Positions 25,580-33,850 of a stretch of 36,910 nucleotides of DNA are shown piece by piece. Below the pieces are notes generated by a model, which was not told the DNA's origin, made no database searches, and saw nothing but the letters and a program-made list of their open reading frames with translations. The position numbers and the translations under genes are program-made. The stretch is taken from contig PFNE01000047.1 in the NCBI GenBank assembly GCA_002791835.1, positions 1-36,910 on the forward strand, in the 5' to 3' direction. The DNA is from Alphaproteobacteria bacterium CG_4_10_14_0_8_um_filter_37_21 (lineage in GTDB: Bacteria; Pseudomonadota; Alphaproteobacteria; Paracaedibacterales; UBA11393). Every line of letters begins with the position of its first letter. The first letter of the stretch is position 1.

Positions 25580-25664
25580 AGAATTGCACTGAATCCGTGT
25601 AAGATTCTCTAAAGCTGCAATTGCTTTAGGTGTAAAAATAATAGGGTGCACTGTATTTTGTGCA
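25580..25664 (+). promoter_or_regulatory. Hairpin-rich leader upstream of hemJ-rho
   Basis: Three consecutive stem-loops can form: AGAAT/ATTCT (25580-25584, 25604-25608) enclosing GCAC/GTGT, then a perfect CTAAAGC/GCTTTAG (25609-25615, 25623-25629), then TGCAC/GTGCA (25647-25651, 25660-25664). They end 44 bases before the hemJ ATG. Just upstream, TAACTGTTG is repeated in tandem (25557 and 25567). The 434-base gap 25275-25708 has no ORF that I trust. The stems may control the hemJ-rho transcript or be part of a small RNA; neither is shown. Confidence 0.4.
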
Positions 25665-25708
25665 AAAAGCAAACGACTTCAGATTACTGAAAGAAAGGAT
25701 ATACCATA

Positions 25709-26140
25709 ATGCCCGATCTATTTTTTATCATGAAAATTGTTCACCTTGTTGCCCTTATTTCATGGATGGCTGGTTTGTTTTACCTGCCACGCCTTTTGGT
25801 TTACCATGCAGAAAACAAAGACATACCAAATTTGCCAAATGTTTTTAAAACGATGCAACGTAAGTTATATGTGATAATTATGCAGCCAGCACAAGTGTTA
25901 ACCTATATAAGCGGTGCGTACTTAGCGTACGAGGGTATGTTTCTAAAAGAAGGCTGGATGCATGCGAAAATTTTATTTGTTTTTTTGCTATCTGCTTACC
26001 ATTTTTACTTGAACTATATAAGAAAATGTTTTAATAATAATGATATAAGGTATAGTGGTTTGCGTTTAAGGATCATTAACGAAATTCCAACTGCTTTACT
26101 CATTATTATCGTCACACTCGTGATATTAAAGCCTTTTTAA
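25709..26140 (+). CDS. hemJ: Protoporphyrinogen IX oxidase HemJ
   Basis: 143 residues with four membrane helices, the HemJ (UPF0093) size and topology. It oxidises protoporphyrinogen IX to protoporphyrin IX, the step before heme. Conserved features are KIVHLVALISWMAGLFYLPRLLVYH (His12, Arg28, His33), the KLYVIIMQPA segment with its Lys and Met, and the GWMHAKI segment with its Lys. An AAAGGA ribosome binding site precedes the ATG. It is immediately upstream of rho (29 bases), an order common in alphaproteobacteria. Together with ctaA and petABC it supports a full respiratory chain. Secure. Confidence 0.94.
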   Translation: MPDLFFIMKIVHLVALISWMAGLFYLPRLLVYHAENKDIPNLPNVFKTMQRKLYVIIMQPAQVLTYISGAYLAYEGMFLKEGWMHAKILFVFLLSAYHFYLNYIRKCFNNNDIRYSGLRLRIINEIPTALLIIIVTLVILKPF

Positions 26141-26169
26141 AAAATTAACCTCCCTTAAAAAATGAATTT

Positions 26170-27438
26170 ATGCAATTACAAGAACTGAAAAGTAAAAAGC
26201 CAGCCGAGTTATTCGCTTTGGCAGAAGAGCACGATGTCGAAGACGGCGCCAATCTTCGTAAACAAGATTTAATTACAGCAATTTTAAAAAAGCTTGCCGA
26301 AAAAGACATTACAATTTTTGGCGGTGGTGTTATTGAGCTTTTACAAGACGGATTTGGGTTTTTACGGTCTCCTGAATCAAATTATTTAGCGTCAGCTGAT
26401 GATATTTATATATCACCCTTGCAAGTAAAACGATTGGGTTTACGTACAGGTGATACAGTCAACGGTCAAGTGCGCGCACCCAGGGAAACTGAGCGTTATT
26501 TTTCAATGTCAAAAATTGAAACAATCAATTTTGAAAAAGTTGAAGATATTAAGCACCGCGTTCATTTTGACAATTTAACGCCACTTTATCCAGATGAGCG
26601 TATCAAGTTAGAAATAGAAGATTTAACTCCAGGTTCTAAAAAAGATAATTCGCAACGCGTTATTGATCTTGTGGCACCGCTTGGAAAAGGTCAACGTGCA
26701 TTAATCGTTGCGCCACCAAGAACAGGTAAAACAGTTCTTTTGCAAAACATAGCACATGCAATCTCTACCAATCATCCTGAAACAATTTTGATTGTTCTTT
26801 TAATTGATGAACGCCCAGAAGAAGTAACGGACATGGCGCGCTCTGTTAAGGGCGAAGTTGTAAGTTCCACTTTTGACGAACCCGCATCACGCCACGTACA
26901 AGTTGCTGAAATGGTCATTGAAAAAGCAAAACGTCTTGTAGAACAAAAACGTGATGTCGTCATTTTATTAGATTCTATTACGCGTTTAGCACGTGCTTAT
27001 AACACAGTTATTCCATCATCTGGGAAAGTCTTAACCGGTGGTGTTGATGCAAATGCTTTGCAAAAACCAAAACGTTTTTTTGGTGCAGCCCGTAACATTG
27101 AAGAAGGTGGGTCTTTAACAATTATTGCAACATCCCTTATTGATACTGGTTCACGTATGGATGAAGTTATTTTTGAAGAATTTAAAGGGACTGGAAACTC
27201 TGAAATTGTTCTTGACCGTAAAGCGGCCGATAAGCGAATTTTCCCAGCTGTTGATATTAATAAATCAGGAACAAGAAAAGAGGAACTGCTTGTTACTGAA
27301 AAAGGTATCTTAACAAAAATGTGGGTGCTACGCCGTATTTTAAATCCAATGAGCACGATTGAAGCTATGGAATTTTTGGGCGATAAATTAAAGTACAGCA
27401 AAAATAACGCTGATTTTTTTGAAAGTATGAATAATTAA
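26170..27438 (+). CDS. rho: Transcription termination factor Rho
   Basis: 422 residues, standard for Rho. A hexameric RNA helicase that ends untranslated transcripts. The N-terminal Rho-N domain ([21 protein letters not shown]) is followed by the RNA-binding cold-shock fold ([14 protein letters not shown], about 60-73). ATPase motifs are Walker A GppRTGKT (as APPRTGKT, 181-188), Walker [14 protein letters not shown] and [13 protein letters not shown]. The Q-loop/secondary site [13 protein letters not shown] and the R-loop region are intact. It belongs to the hemJ-rho-plsY-fabG transcription unit. Rho often controls its own leader; the hairpins upstream of hemJ may be relevant. Secure. Confidence 0.98.
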   Translation: MQLQELKSKKPAELFALAEEHDVEDGANLRKQDLITAILKKLAEKDITIFGGGVIELLQDGFGFLRSPESNYLASADDIYISPLQVKRLGLRTGDTVNGQVRAPRETERYFSMSKIETINFEKVEDIKHRVHFDNLTPLYPDERIKLEIEDLTPGSKKDNSQRVIDLVAPLGKGQRALIVAPPRTGKTVLLQNIAHAISTNHPETILIVLLIDERPEEVTDMARSVKGEVVSSTFDEPASRHVQVAEMVIEKAKRLVEQKRDVVILLDSITRLARAYNTVIPSSGKVLTGGVDANALQKPKRFFGAARNIEEGGSLTIIATSLIDTGSRMDEVIFEEFKGTGNSEIVLDRKAADKRIFPAVDINKSGTRKEELLVTEKGILTKMWVLRRILNPMSTIEAMEFLGDKLKYSKNNADFFESMNN

Positions 27439-27463
27439 TTTCTAACGGTTGGTATAATGATTT

Positions 27464-28048
27464 ATGTCCCTTGTTCAAATATTTAGTTATTTACTTGTTA
27501 CTTATTTAATTGCAGCGGTTCCTTTTGGGCTTGTTTTTGGCAAGTTCTTAAAAAAAGATGATTTGCGTCAAACTGGCTCAAATAATATTGGCGCTACAAA
27601 TGCATGGCGTACTGGTGGAAAGATTCTTGGAGGGCTTACCCTTTTAGCAGATTTGTTAAAAGGGTTTGGCTTTGTGTTTTTTGCACCCAGCTACCTGATG
27701 CCCGAAATTGTGGCTATTGTTGCAGTTGTGGGGCATATATTTTCTATATGGATTGGCTTTAAGGGGGGCAAAGGTGTTGCAACCGCTTTGGGCGCACTTC
27801 TTGGTGTTTATCCCATTGCTGCCTTGTGTAGCTTAGTTGTTTGGGGTGCAATGATTAAGCTAACAAAAATATCTTCTCTTTCAGCCTTGCTGGCTTTTTT
27901 AACTTTACCTTTATTTGGGTATATATTTTACAGTCATTTTACTTTCTTTTTGGTTATGTCTCTGGTTATATTTTTCACCCATATTCCCAACATTAAGCGC
28001 CTTATTAAAGGAAGCGAACAATCAATTTCAAAAACGGAGTCATCATGA
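27464..28048 (+). CDS. plsY: Acyl-phosphate glycerol-3-phosphate acyltransferase
   Basis: 194 residues, all-membrane, normal for PlsY. It acylates glycerol-3-phosphate with acyl-phosphate as the first step of phospholipid synthesis. The three loop motifs are visible: VPFGLVFGKFLKKDDLRQTGSNNIGATNAWR (motif 1 with the phosphate-binding GSNNIGATN), GHIFSIWIGFKGGKGVATALG (motif 2) and the third toward THIPNIKRLIKG. It starts 25 bases after rho and its TGA overlaps the fabG ATG, so translation of the two lipid genes is coupled. The PlsX partner is not in the window. Secure. Confidence 0.95.
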   Translation: MSLVQIFSYLLVTYLIAAVPFGLVFGKFLKKDDLRQTGSNNIGATNAWRTGGKILGGLTLLADLLKGFGFVFFAPSYLMPEIVAIVAVVGHIFSIWIGFKGGKGVATALGALLGVYPIAALCSLVVWGAMIKLTKISSLSALLAFLTLPLFGYIFYSHFTFFLVMSLVIFFTHIPNIKRLIKGSEQSISKTESS

Positions 28049-28797
28049 TTAATTTGAAAAATAAAACGGCCCTTGTGACCGGTGCCTCTGGCGGTATTGG
28101 ACAAGCCATTGCCCTTAAGATGGCAAGCCTTGGTGCGCGCGTAATTATTTCGGGCACACGTGAGCAAGTTTTAAATGATCTAATGGCTAAAATTAAAGAA
28201 GCCACACCCACTGCAGAAGTTGCTGTCTTAACATGCAACTTGTCTGATGCTGAATCTGTTAATACCTTATTTGATAGGGCTGAAGAATGCTTTGGATCTG
28301 TTCAAATTCTTATAAACAATGCCGGTATCACAAAAGATACACTTCTTATGCGCATGAAAGATGATGCATGGGATGATGTGATTAATATTAATCTAACGTC
28401 TTGCTTTCGCTTGTGTCGTGCTGCAATTAAAAAAATGATGCGCGCACGGTATGGTCGAATTATTAATATTTCATCTGTCGTTGGTGCAACAGGAAATCCG
28501 GGGCAAACAAACTATTGTGCATCAAAAGCGGGCATGGTTGGTTTTTCTAAAGCCCTAGCGCTGGAGGTTGCATCACGCGGTATTACCGTAAACAATGTTG
28601 CCCCAGGTTTTATTGAAACAGATATGACACATGGCCTGCCGGCTGCTGTAAAAGAAAAAATATTATCTTCTATCCCGCAAAATAAAATGGGTTCAGCTAA
28701 CGATGTTGCTGATTCTGTTGCTTTTTTAGCATCTGACAATGCGCACTATATAACAGGACAAACACTCCATGTAAATGGTGGAATGGCAATGCTTTAA
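28045..28797 (+). CDS. fabG: 3-oxoacyl-[acyl-carrier-protein] reductase
   Basis: 250 residues, a classical short-chain dehydrogenase. It reduces 3-ketoacyl-ACP with NADPH in fatty acid elongation. The Rossmann glycine motif TGASGGIG is at 12-19, NNAG at 91-94, and the catalytic Ser144, Tyr157 and Lys161 in NISSVVG and TNYCASKAG. The C terminus ends in GQTLHVNGGMAML, as in FabG. The ATG overlaps the plsY stop. The usual fabD-fabG-acpP cluster is broken in this genome and fabG sits with plsY. FabG is favoured over a general SDR by the close motif match and lipid-gene context. Confidence 0.94.
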   Translation: MINLKNKTALVTGASGGIGQAIALKMASLGARVIISGTREQVLNDLMAKIKEATPTAEVAVLTCNLSDAESVNTLFDRAEECFGSVQILINNAGITKDTLLMRMKDDAWDDVININLTSCFRLCRAAIKKMMRARYGRIINISSVVGATGNPGQTNYCASKAGMVGFSKALALEVASRGITVNNVAPGFIETDMTHGLPAAVKEKILSSIPQNKMGSANDVADSVAFLASDNAHYITGQTLHVNGGMAML

Positions 28798-28824
28798 AGT
28801 ACAGTCTGATTGTCCTTATTATTT

Positions 28825-30003
28825 TTAGTGTTCAGCTAATATGTTTTGCCCCGCAACATACCCTGATGACCAAGCCCACTGAAAATTATACCCACCTAGC
28901 CACCCTGTTACATCAACAACTTCCCCAACAAAGAAAAGCTGGGGCACTTTTTTGCTCATCATGGTTTTTGATGATAATTCGTTGGTATCAACCCCGCCAA
29001 CAGTAACTTCAGCCTTTTGGTACCCTTCACTGCCATCGATGTTTGCTTTAAATTTATGAATGCTGTCTGCTATTTGAAATAAAGTATCTTTCTTCATGTC
29101 CGTTAAACTGTGATCCGATTCTGGCAACATCACATCTATAAAACGATTGGGTAAATACTGTTTTAGAAATTTTGAAACAGGTTGTTTTGAATCTTTGTGC
29201 AGCATAAATTCATCTTTTAGATCAATTTCAGGAAGTAGGTTCATGGTGATATGTTCTTTAGAAAATTTCTCCATATAAGATGATATTTGCAAAATAGCCG
29301 GCCCGCTTAACCCCCTGTGCGTAAATAAAATGTTTTCTTTAAAGTGCCTATTTTTATAAGACACAATTGCTGGTTGCGAAACCCCACTTAAAGAAGCAAA
29401 AGTTTCTTTTATATTTCCATCCACCGTAAGTGGCACAAGGGCTGGCTGTGTAGATAATACTTTTATGCCAAATTGCCGCGCTATTTTGTAGCCAAAGTCT
29501 GTTGCCCCCATGCGCGGGATTGATAAGCCGCCCGTTGCAATAACAACAGATTTTGCTGTCATCGTACCGGCGGTTGTTTCAAGTATGAAATCATCTTTTT
29601 TCGTTAAGGAGTTGACAGTGCAGTTAGTCCTTATGTCAACGTGGCGACACTCATTCAGCAGCATGTTGATAATTTGTTTGGCAGATCCATCACAAAAAAG
29701 CTGACCTAATGTTTTTTCGTGAAAATCAATTTTATAAGCCTTCACTAATTTAATAAAATCATGCTGTGTATATTGCGACAACGCCGATTTCATAAAGTGC
29801 GGATTACGTGATATATAGTTTTCAGGTGCCGCATTTAAATTTGTAAAATTACACCGGCCGCCACCAGAAATACGAATTTTTTCACCAATTTTAGATGTGT
29901 GTTCTATAAGGCAAACTTTAAGGCCGCGCTTAGACGCCTCTGCTGCTGCCATAAGGCCCGCAGCACCAGCGCCGATCACAACAACATCTACAGAATAAAT
30001 CAT
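28825..30003 (-). CDS. FAD-dependent oxidoreductase, HI0933/YhiN type
   Basis: 392 residues. The N-terminal dinucleotide-binding motif VVVIGAGAAGLMAAAEASKRG (Rossmann GxGxxG) binds FAD. The family-specific ISGGGRCNFTNLN (about 45-57), GATDFGYKIARQFG and FTHRGLSGPAILQISSY follow. The C-terminal GGVDTNEL and FFVGEVVDVTGWLGGYNFQWAWSSGYVAGQ complete the HI0933 signature. The reaction is not established for most members. It starts 17 bases after the nucleotide-transporter stop, so pgi, the transporter and this gene look like one operon. It is convergent with fabG. Family certain; function open. Confidence 0.9.
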   Translation of the reverse strand: MIYSVDVVVIGAGAAGLMAAAEASKRGLKVCLIEHTSKIGEKIRISGGGRCNFTNLNAAPENYISRNPHFMKSALSQYTQHDFIKLVKAYKIDFHEKTLGQLFCDGSAKQIINMLLNECRHVDIRTNCTVNSLTKKDDFILETTAGTMTAKSVVIATGGLSIPRMGATDFGYKIARQFGIKVLSTQPALVPLTVDGNIKETFASLSGVSQPAIVSYKNRHFKENILFTHRGLSGPAILQISSYMEKFSKEHITMNLLPEIDLKDEFMLHKDSKQPVSKFLKQYLPNRFIDVMLPESDHSLTDMKKDTLFQIADSIHKFKANIDGSEGYQKAEVTVGGVDTNELSSKTMMSKKVPQLFFVGEVVDVTGWLGGYNFQWAWSSGYVAGQNILAEH

Positions 30004-30020
30004 ATCTCTATACCTGCACG

Positions 30021-31412
30021 TTAATCATGCTCTGCTACCTGAATACGTTTGCTTACCATGTTTACAACCCAAAATAGTATCACCCCTAATACGCATGCTA
30101 TCCCTAAGCTAGATGGCCCTATGTCTGCCATATTGGCCGTGTTATTTGATATCATTAATACTGCTGAAATCATAGGTCCTAAAGCTTTACCCAACATCAT
30201 GGTTCCTACAAATTCAAAAATGAGGCGTCCTTTTGTCTGCTCACTTTTTCCAAGATAGAAATAGATCATACCTTTTAGAATAATAAATATTGTACTAAAT
30301 ATGCCAATTAGAACAGCACAAAAAGTGCATACATAAAATAATATATCCGCTTGTTTTTTTTGCAAAATAGCACTGAAGTATTTAGATACATCAGGACACG
30401 CAATTAATATTAACATTGTGATGGATGCAACGATAATCGTAATGGGAATCAGTTTTGCAACAAAACCCCATGATTTTTTATATAAAAGACCAATACCGGC
30501 AAACAGTAAAAAGATAATTTCTGCACTACCTTTAATGGAAAAAACATGCCCTATAGATGCGTTATACATCGCTTGTACCATTTTGTTGACCTCTCCGGCA
30601 GTATTCATGGATTCTTTTAGATAGTATTTCATAAGCGTATCAAATAGATGAGAACACGTATAAAATAACACCATCACAAATAACATAAGATATAGCGTTG
30701 GCGACGTTAGAGATTGTTTAAGGCTATTCATAAATGAAATCGTTGTGGCAATGGGCGTATCTTGTTCCTGCGTTTCATTAGAAGATAGTATGTGTTTATG
30801 CAAATAGTAATAAGCATATTGTGCTATTGCACATAAACCTATAGATATAAAAAGAAGTGATGATAAACTTCTACTTTTTACAAAAATATAAGATTCTAGT
30901 ATAGGGATTGGCAGTAAAGCAATAGTTAGGCATATAAAAAACACAGAAAATACACGCTTACAATCTTGTATAGAAAATATTTGTGTGACAAGTATCCAGC
31001 ACAAAACAGTTGTAACAAAAGTAAAAGAATATGGCAGAAAAAGAGTTATTGCTGCATTACTTTTTAAAATATCTGGTGCAAATATTAGCAGGAAAGCACT
31101 AATTGCAAATCCAATGCTATACACATTTAAAACAGTGAGAAAAAACTTTTTTGGTGATAGATAGTGTATACCAATAAGGTAGAGAGGGATACCTCCAAGT
31201 AATATCTGCCAGTTTCCAAACTTTAATAAAGCCATGCAATCAGCAGGTTCAAAATATCCAGCAAACATAAAGTCTTTAAAATCTCTAATTAAGATTGATG
31301 CAGATGACAAACATGTAAAAATGATAAATAGGGGGATAATTTTCTTCATATCAGCCATTTTGATTGGCCAGAAATGGGCACGAAGACCGGTAAATTCTCT
31401 TTCTTTTTGCAT
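30021..31412 (-). CDS. Tlc/Npt-family nucleotide transporter
   Basis: 463 residues with about eleven or twelve membrane helices. It matches the ATP/ADP translocase family of intracellular bacteria and plastids. The N-terminal FWPIKMADMKKIIPLF leads into the first helix, and the conserved charged RDFKD (Arg43, Asp44, Lys46, Asp47) resembles the RSIKD of Rickettsia Tlc. Near the C terminus, KGMIYFYLGKSEQTKGRLIFEFVG parallels the Tlc segment with the KGQ/R motif. Members exchange host ATP for ADP or import nucleotides or NAD; the substrate cannot be read off. It starts 2 bases after pgi. This gene is the strongest sign of an intracellular life. Confidence 0.88.
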   Translation of the reverse strand: MQKEREFTGLRAHFWPIKMADMKKIIPLFIIFTCLSSASILIRDFKDFMFAGYFEPADCMALLKFGNWQILLGGIPLYLIGIHYLSPKKFFLTVLNVYSIGFAISAFLLIFAPDILKSNAAITLFLPYSFTFVTTVLCWILVTQIFSIQDCKRVFSVFFICLTIALLPIPILESYIFVKSRSLSSLLFISIGLCAIAQYAYYYLHKHILSSNETQEQDTPIATTISFMNSLKQSLTSPTLYLMLFVMVLFYTCSHLFDTLMKYYLKESMNTAGEVNKMVQAMYNASIGHVFSIKGSAEIIFLLFAGIGLLYKKSWGFVAKLIPITIIVASITMLILIACPDVSKYFSAILQKKQADILFYVCTFCAVLIGIFSTIFIILKGMIYFYLGKSEQTKGRLIFEFVGTMMLGKALGPMISAVLMISNNTANMADIGPSSLGIACVLGVILFWVVNMVSKRIQVAEHD

Positions 31413-31414
31413 CT

Positions 31415-32620
31415 TTATTTTCCTTTAGTTAAATATTCCATGGCGCGTATTTTGCTTTCTTCAACGGCGGGCTGATCAAAGGGATCAATTTCTAATAAAT
31501 AAGCAGTTGCGATTGTTTCAATCATATAAAATGCCATCAATTGACCCAGTTCGTATTCATTAAGCTTCGATAATGATATATTCCGCAGCAAGCAACCATT
31601 CGCTTTCAATGTATCGAATGTTCCTTTTTCCTCTGCCTTAAACAAATCACCCATCGTTTTACCCTCTAAGGTTTGAAAGGCTTTATGATCTATGTTTACA
31701 GGCATAACACTATTTGTTGTTGTATGATTGTCGACAGTAATAAACGTAATAAACTTATCACGGGGGCCGTCTAAGTACAGCTGCAATTGGGAGTGTTGAT
31801 CAACAGCCCCAAGTGCGCGCACAGGCGTTAAGCCATATCGCTTGCCCTTATGTTGTTTTCCTAAACTTTCCCCCCACAGTTGACAAAACCATTCAGAAAA
31901 TAATTCTAGGTAATTGCTATAAACCATCATCACAGATTGATTGATATTTTGTTTTTTGTGGATGTGCGCTGTATGCATAGCACCCTGCAATAATTCTGTT
32001 AAGTCAGCCTGTTGTATTAAATCGCGCGCACCTTGCCTAAATTTCGCAAAGCCAAAGTCACAAAGGCCTGCAATAATAGCACCAACAGATGTAAAAACAT
32101 TGTAACGCCCCCCAATATCTAACGGGTGATCAAATGTTAATAAGCTGTGTTTTTGGGCAAATAAGCGCAGGGCATTATCATTAGGTTCTGTTAACACAGC
32201 GCACTGCTTTTGCCAGTTAATAGTGTGTGCTTCATATTGCTGAACGGTTAATAAAAGCTGCATTAAAGGTTCTGCCGTATTGCCTGATTTTGAAATACAA
32301 ATAATGCCTGTGTTTTTTAAATTTAACGTATTTATTTTCTGTATAAATGCAGCAGGGTCAATATTATCAACAAAATGTAAATTTGTGTTACTTGTATTGT
32401 TTAATGCATATAAAGCCTGCCCACCAAGGCTTGATCCGCCAATACCAAATATTAAAACATCTTTATAAAATTTAAATCTTTCAATACCGGCATATACCTT
32501 AAGAACAGATGTATCATCTTTTAGGGATGCAAAAATGGGCAGGTTTTGAAACAGGCCCTTAATATACGTGTTTAGTTTATCATTTGGCGCATATGCAGGC
32601 CATTCATTTTGAAACTTCAT
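31415..32620 (-). CDS. pgi: Glucose-6-phosphate isomerase, short form
   Basis: 401 residues, shorter than the 550-residue E. coli enzyme but like the compact form of some alphaproteobacteria. It interconverts glucose-6-phosphate and fructose-6-phosphate. The sugar isomerase folds are clear: FGIGGSSLGGQAL (58-70), FVDNIDP (83-89), ICISKSGNTAEP (107-118, phosphate site), GGRYNVFTSVG, the WGESLGKQ catalytic Glu and DQHSQLQLYLDGP. The C terminus ends with DPFDQPAVEESK, which carries the catalytic Lys. It heads the operon with the Tlc-type transporter (2-base gap; the ribosome binding site of the latter lies in the pgi end). Secure. Confidence 0.95.
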   Translation of the reverse strand: MKFQNEWPAYAPNDKLNTYIKGLFQNLPIFASLKDDTSVLKVYAGIERFKFYKDVLIFGIGGSSLGGQALYALNNTSNTNLHFVDNIDPAAFIQKINTLNLKNTGIICISKSGNTAEPLMQLLLTVQQYEAHTINWQKQCAVLTEPNDNALRLFAQKHSLLTFDHPLDIGGRYNVFTSVGAIIAGLCDFGFAKFRQGARDLIQQADLTELLQGAMHTAHIHKKQNINQSVMMVYSNYLELFSEWFCQLWGESLGKQHKGKRYGLTPVRALGAVDQHSQLQLYLDGPRDKFITFITVDNHTTTNSVMPVNIDHKAFQTLEGKTMGDLFKAEEKGTFDTLKANGCLLRNISLSKLNEYELGQLMAFYMIETIATAYLLEIDPFDQPAVEESKIRAMEYLTKGK

Positions 32621-32736
32621 TTTTATTAAAGGTCTTTATCGTTGATTATTTGTTTCAGCATATCATGTGTAGGGTATGAAAACTATTTCAAGTTATAAAA
32701 AATACCCAAATATAGTAAATAATAATTGATAGGGGG

Positions 32737-32764
32737 TTGACATTTATTTTTCTTGCGCTATTTG
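32737..32764 (+). promoter_or_regulatory. Possible promoter for the prepilin-like gene
   Basis: A perfect TTGACA (32737-32742) is followed after 16 bases by TATTTG (32759-32764), only a partial -10. Downstream, ACGGTT and AACCGT (32776-32781, 32790-32795) form a small inverted repeat in the would-be leader. A weak -10 with a consensus -35 can mean activator dependence, but this is uncertain. Confidence 0.4.
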
Positions 32765-32860
32765 TTATCTACAAGACGGTTTAATAAGGAACCGTTCGAA
32801 TCTTTAGTATTAGCAAACTAAATAAAATACATTCTTTAAAAAAAAGGTATGGAGGATAAC

Positions 32861-33303
32861 ATGGGTATACAACAAAGATTACGTGGCATCTTTAAAACCG
32901 CGAAAAACAATGCAAAAGGGTTACATTGATTGAATTTTCAATTGTGTTGGCAATGACGATTGCTTTAATTGGTTTAGTGCTAAGTGCAACAGGTGTGTTT
33001 AATTCAATGGATAGGTATTATCTAAAGCAAAAAACCCAGTATGCTTTGGTAAACTATAGTGTTGATACTGCCGACACCTTAAGTAACGCTTCTGGCGGCG
33101 ATTGGCTTCCAGGTGGGTTATTGGGAACAATAGATTCTGGTGATACTCGGGTTATGTTCAGTCAACCTGACATTGAGAAGTTCTGTCGTCTGCAATCAGG
33201 AGCAGGCCAACCTGGCTTCACTGTGACCGGATCAACTGAATTGACTTATGGTCAAGCATTTGATGGTTCGAAAACTATGGATTCAGTATGTGGTTCACTA
33301 TAA
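32861..33303 (+). CDS. Type IV prepilin-like protein, frameshifted at the processing site
   Basis: GGAGG five bases before the ATG at 32861 marks the start. The first 20 codons give MGIQQRLRGIFKTAKNNAKG, a prepilin leader ending in Gly; one codon later the frame runs into TGA (32927-32929). One frame back, from about 32923, the sequence continues TLIEFSIVLAMTIALIGLVLS, the hallmark prepilin helix with Glu at +5, then 125 residues to 33303. So one base is missing relative to an expected GFTLIE. The mature part has two Cys (CRLQSG and VCGSL), probably a disulfide loop. If the frame is restored it would be about 145 residues. A strong terminator follows. No pilus-assembly genes are near. Annotators may list only 32926-33303. 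Confidence 0.7.
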
Positions 33304-33330
33304 AACAAGAACAAACTCAATATTTAAAAG

Positions 33331-33355
33331 GCACCCTTTTGGGGTGCTTTTTTTT
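33331..33355 (+). terminator. Intrinsic terminator of the prepilin-like gene
   Basis: A perfect 6-bp GC-rich stem (GCACCC at 33331-33336, GGGTGC at 33342-33347) with a 5-base loop, followed by eight T. It is 27 bases past the stop at 33303. Textbook form, which suggests the gene was expressed in the recent past. Confidence 0.88.
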
Positions 33356-33368
33356 GCAAGGCTTTACA

Positions 33369-33842
33369 TTAATAGGGTGTTTTATCTTCTTTTGCAGCCC
33401 ACATAGTAAAAGCTGTGATTGATTCATCGTGCAAAATCTGGACCATGGGTAAGGTGCGGTTTTCAGGTAATTTTATAAGTTCTTTATATAAAAAATCATC
33501 ATCAAAATTTATTTTTGCTGCATCATCCTTGGTATTGCCATAAAAAATGTGATCAATACGCGCCCAATAAATGGCACTTAAACACATGGGGCAGGGTTCG
33601 CAACTGGTGTATAGCGTGGCACCCTTTAAGCTGAAATTGTTTATTGTTTGGCATGCATTGCGAATGGCTGAAACTTCTGCATGTGCTGTTGGGTCACAAG
33701 AACTGGTAACTTGGTTCCAACCTTTTCCGATAACAACGTCGTCTTTTACGATAATGGCGCCGAAGGGGCCGCCACATCCAGCTTGCATTTTATCAACAGA
33801 TAAAGCGATGGCTTGGCGCATATATTTTTTATGACTATCCAT
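33369..33842 (-). CDS. guaD: Guanine deaminase, cytidine-deaminase-fold type
   Basis: 157 residues. Closest by eye to Bacillus GuaD, which hydrolyses guanine to xanthine. The zinc site is complete: THAHAE-type PTAHAEVSAIR (His54, Glu56) and TSCEPCPMCLSAIYWAR (Cys84, Cys87). The GuaD-like N-terminal GGPFGAIIVKDD, the central DDAAKINFDDDFLYKEL and the swapped C terminus ending in KEDKTPY support GuaD over TadA; TadA lacks the FDD..YKE stretch. It may salvage guanine, perhaps linked to the nucleotide transporter, though the two are not adjacent. It starts 8 bases after the Pro/Gln-rich gene, hence co-transcribed with it. Confidence 0.87.
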   Translation of the reverse strand: MDSHKKYMRQAIALSVDKMQAGCGGPFGAIIVKDDVVIGKGWNQVTSSCDPTAHAEVSAIRNACQTINNFSLKGATLYTSCEPCPMCLSAIYWARIDHIFYGNTKDDAAKINFDDDFLYKELIKLPENRTLPMVQILHDESITAFTMWAAKEDKTPY

Positions 33843-33850
33843 TTCTTACC

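Noticed and set aside
32790-32800. GTTCGAATC, which resembles a tRNA T-loop
   Set aside because: No acceptor, D or anticodon stems can be built around it; it overlaps a small inverted repeat in the prepilin leader.
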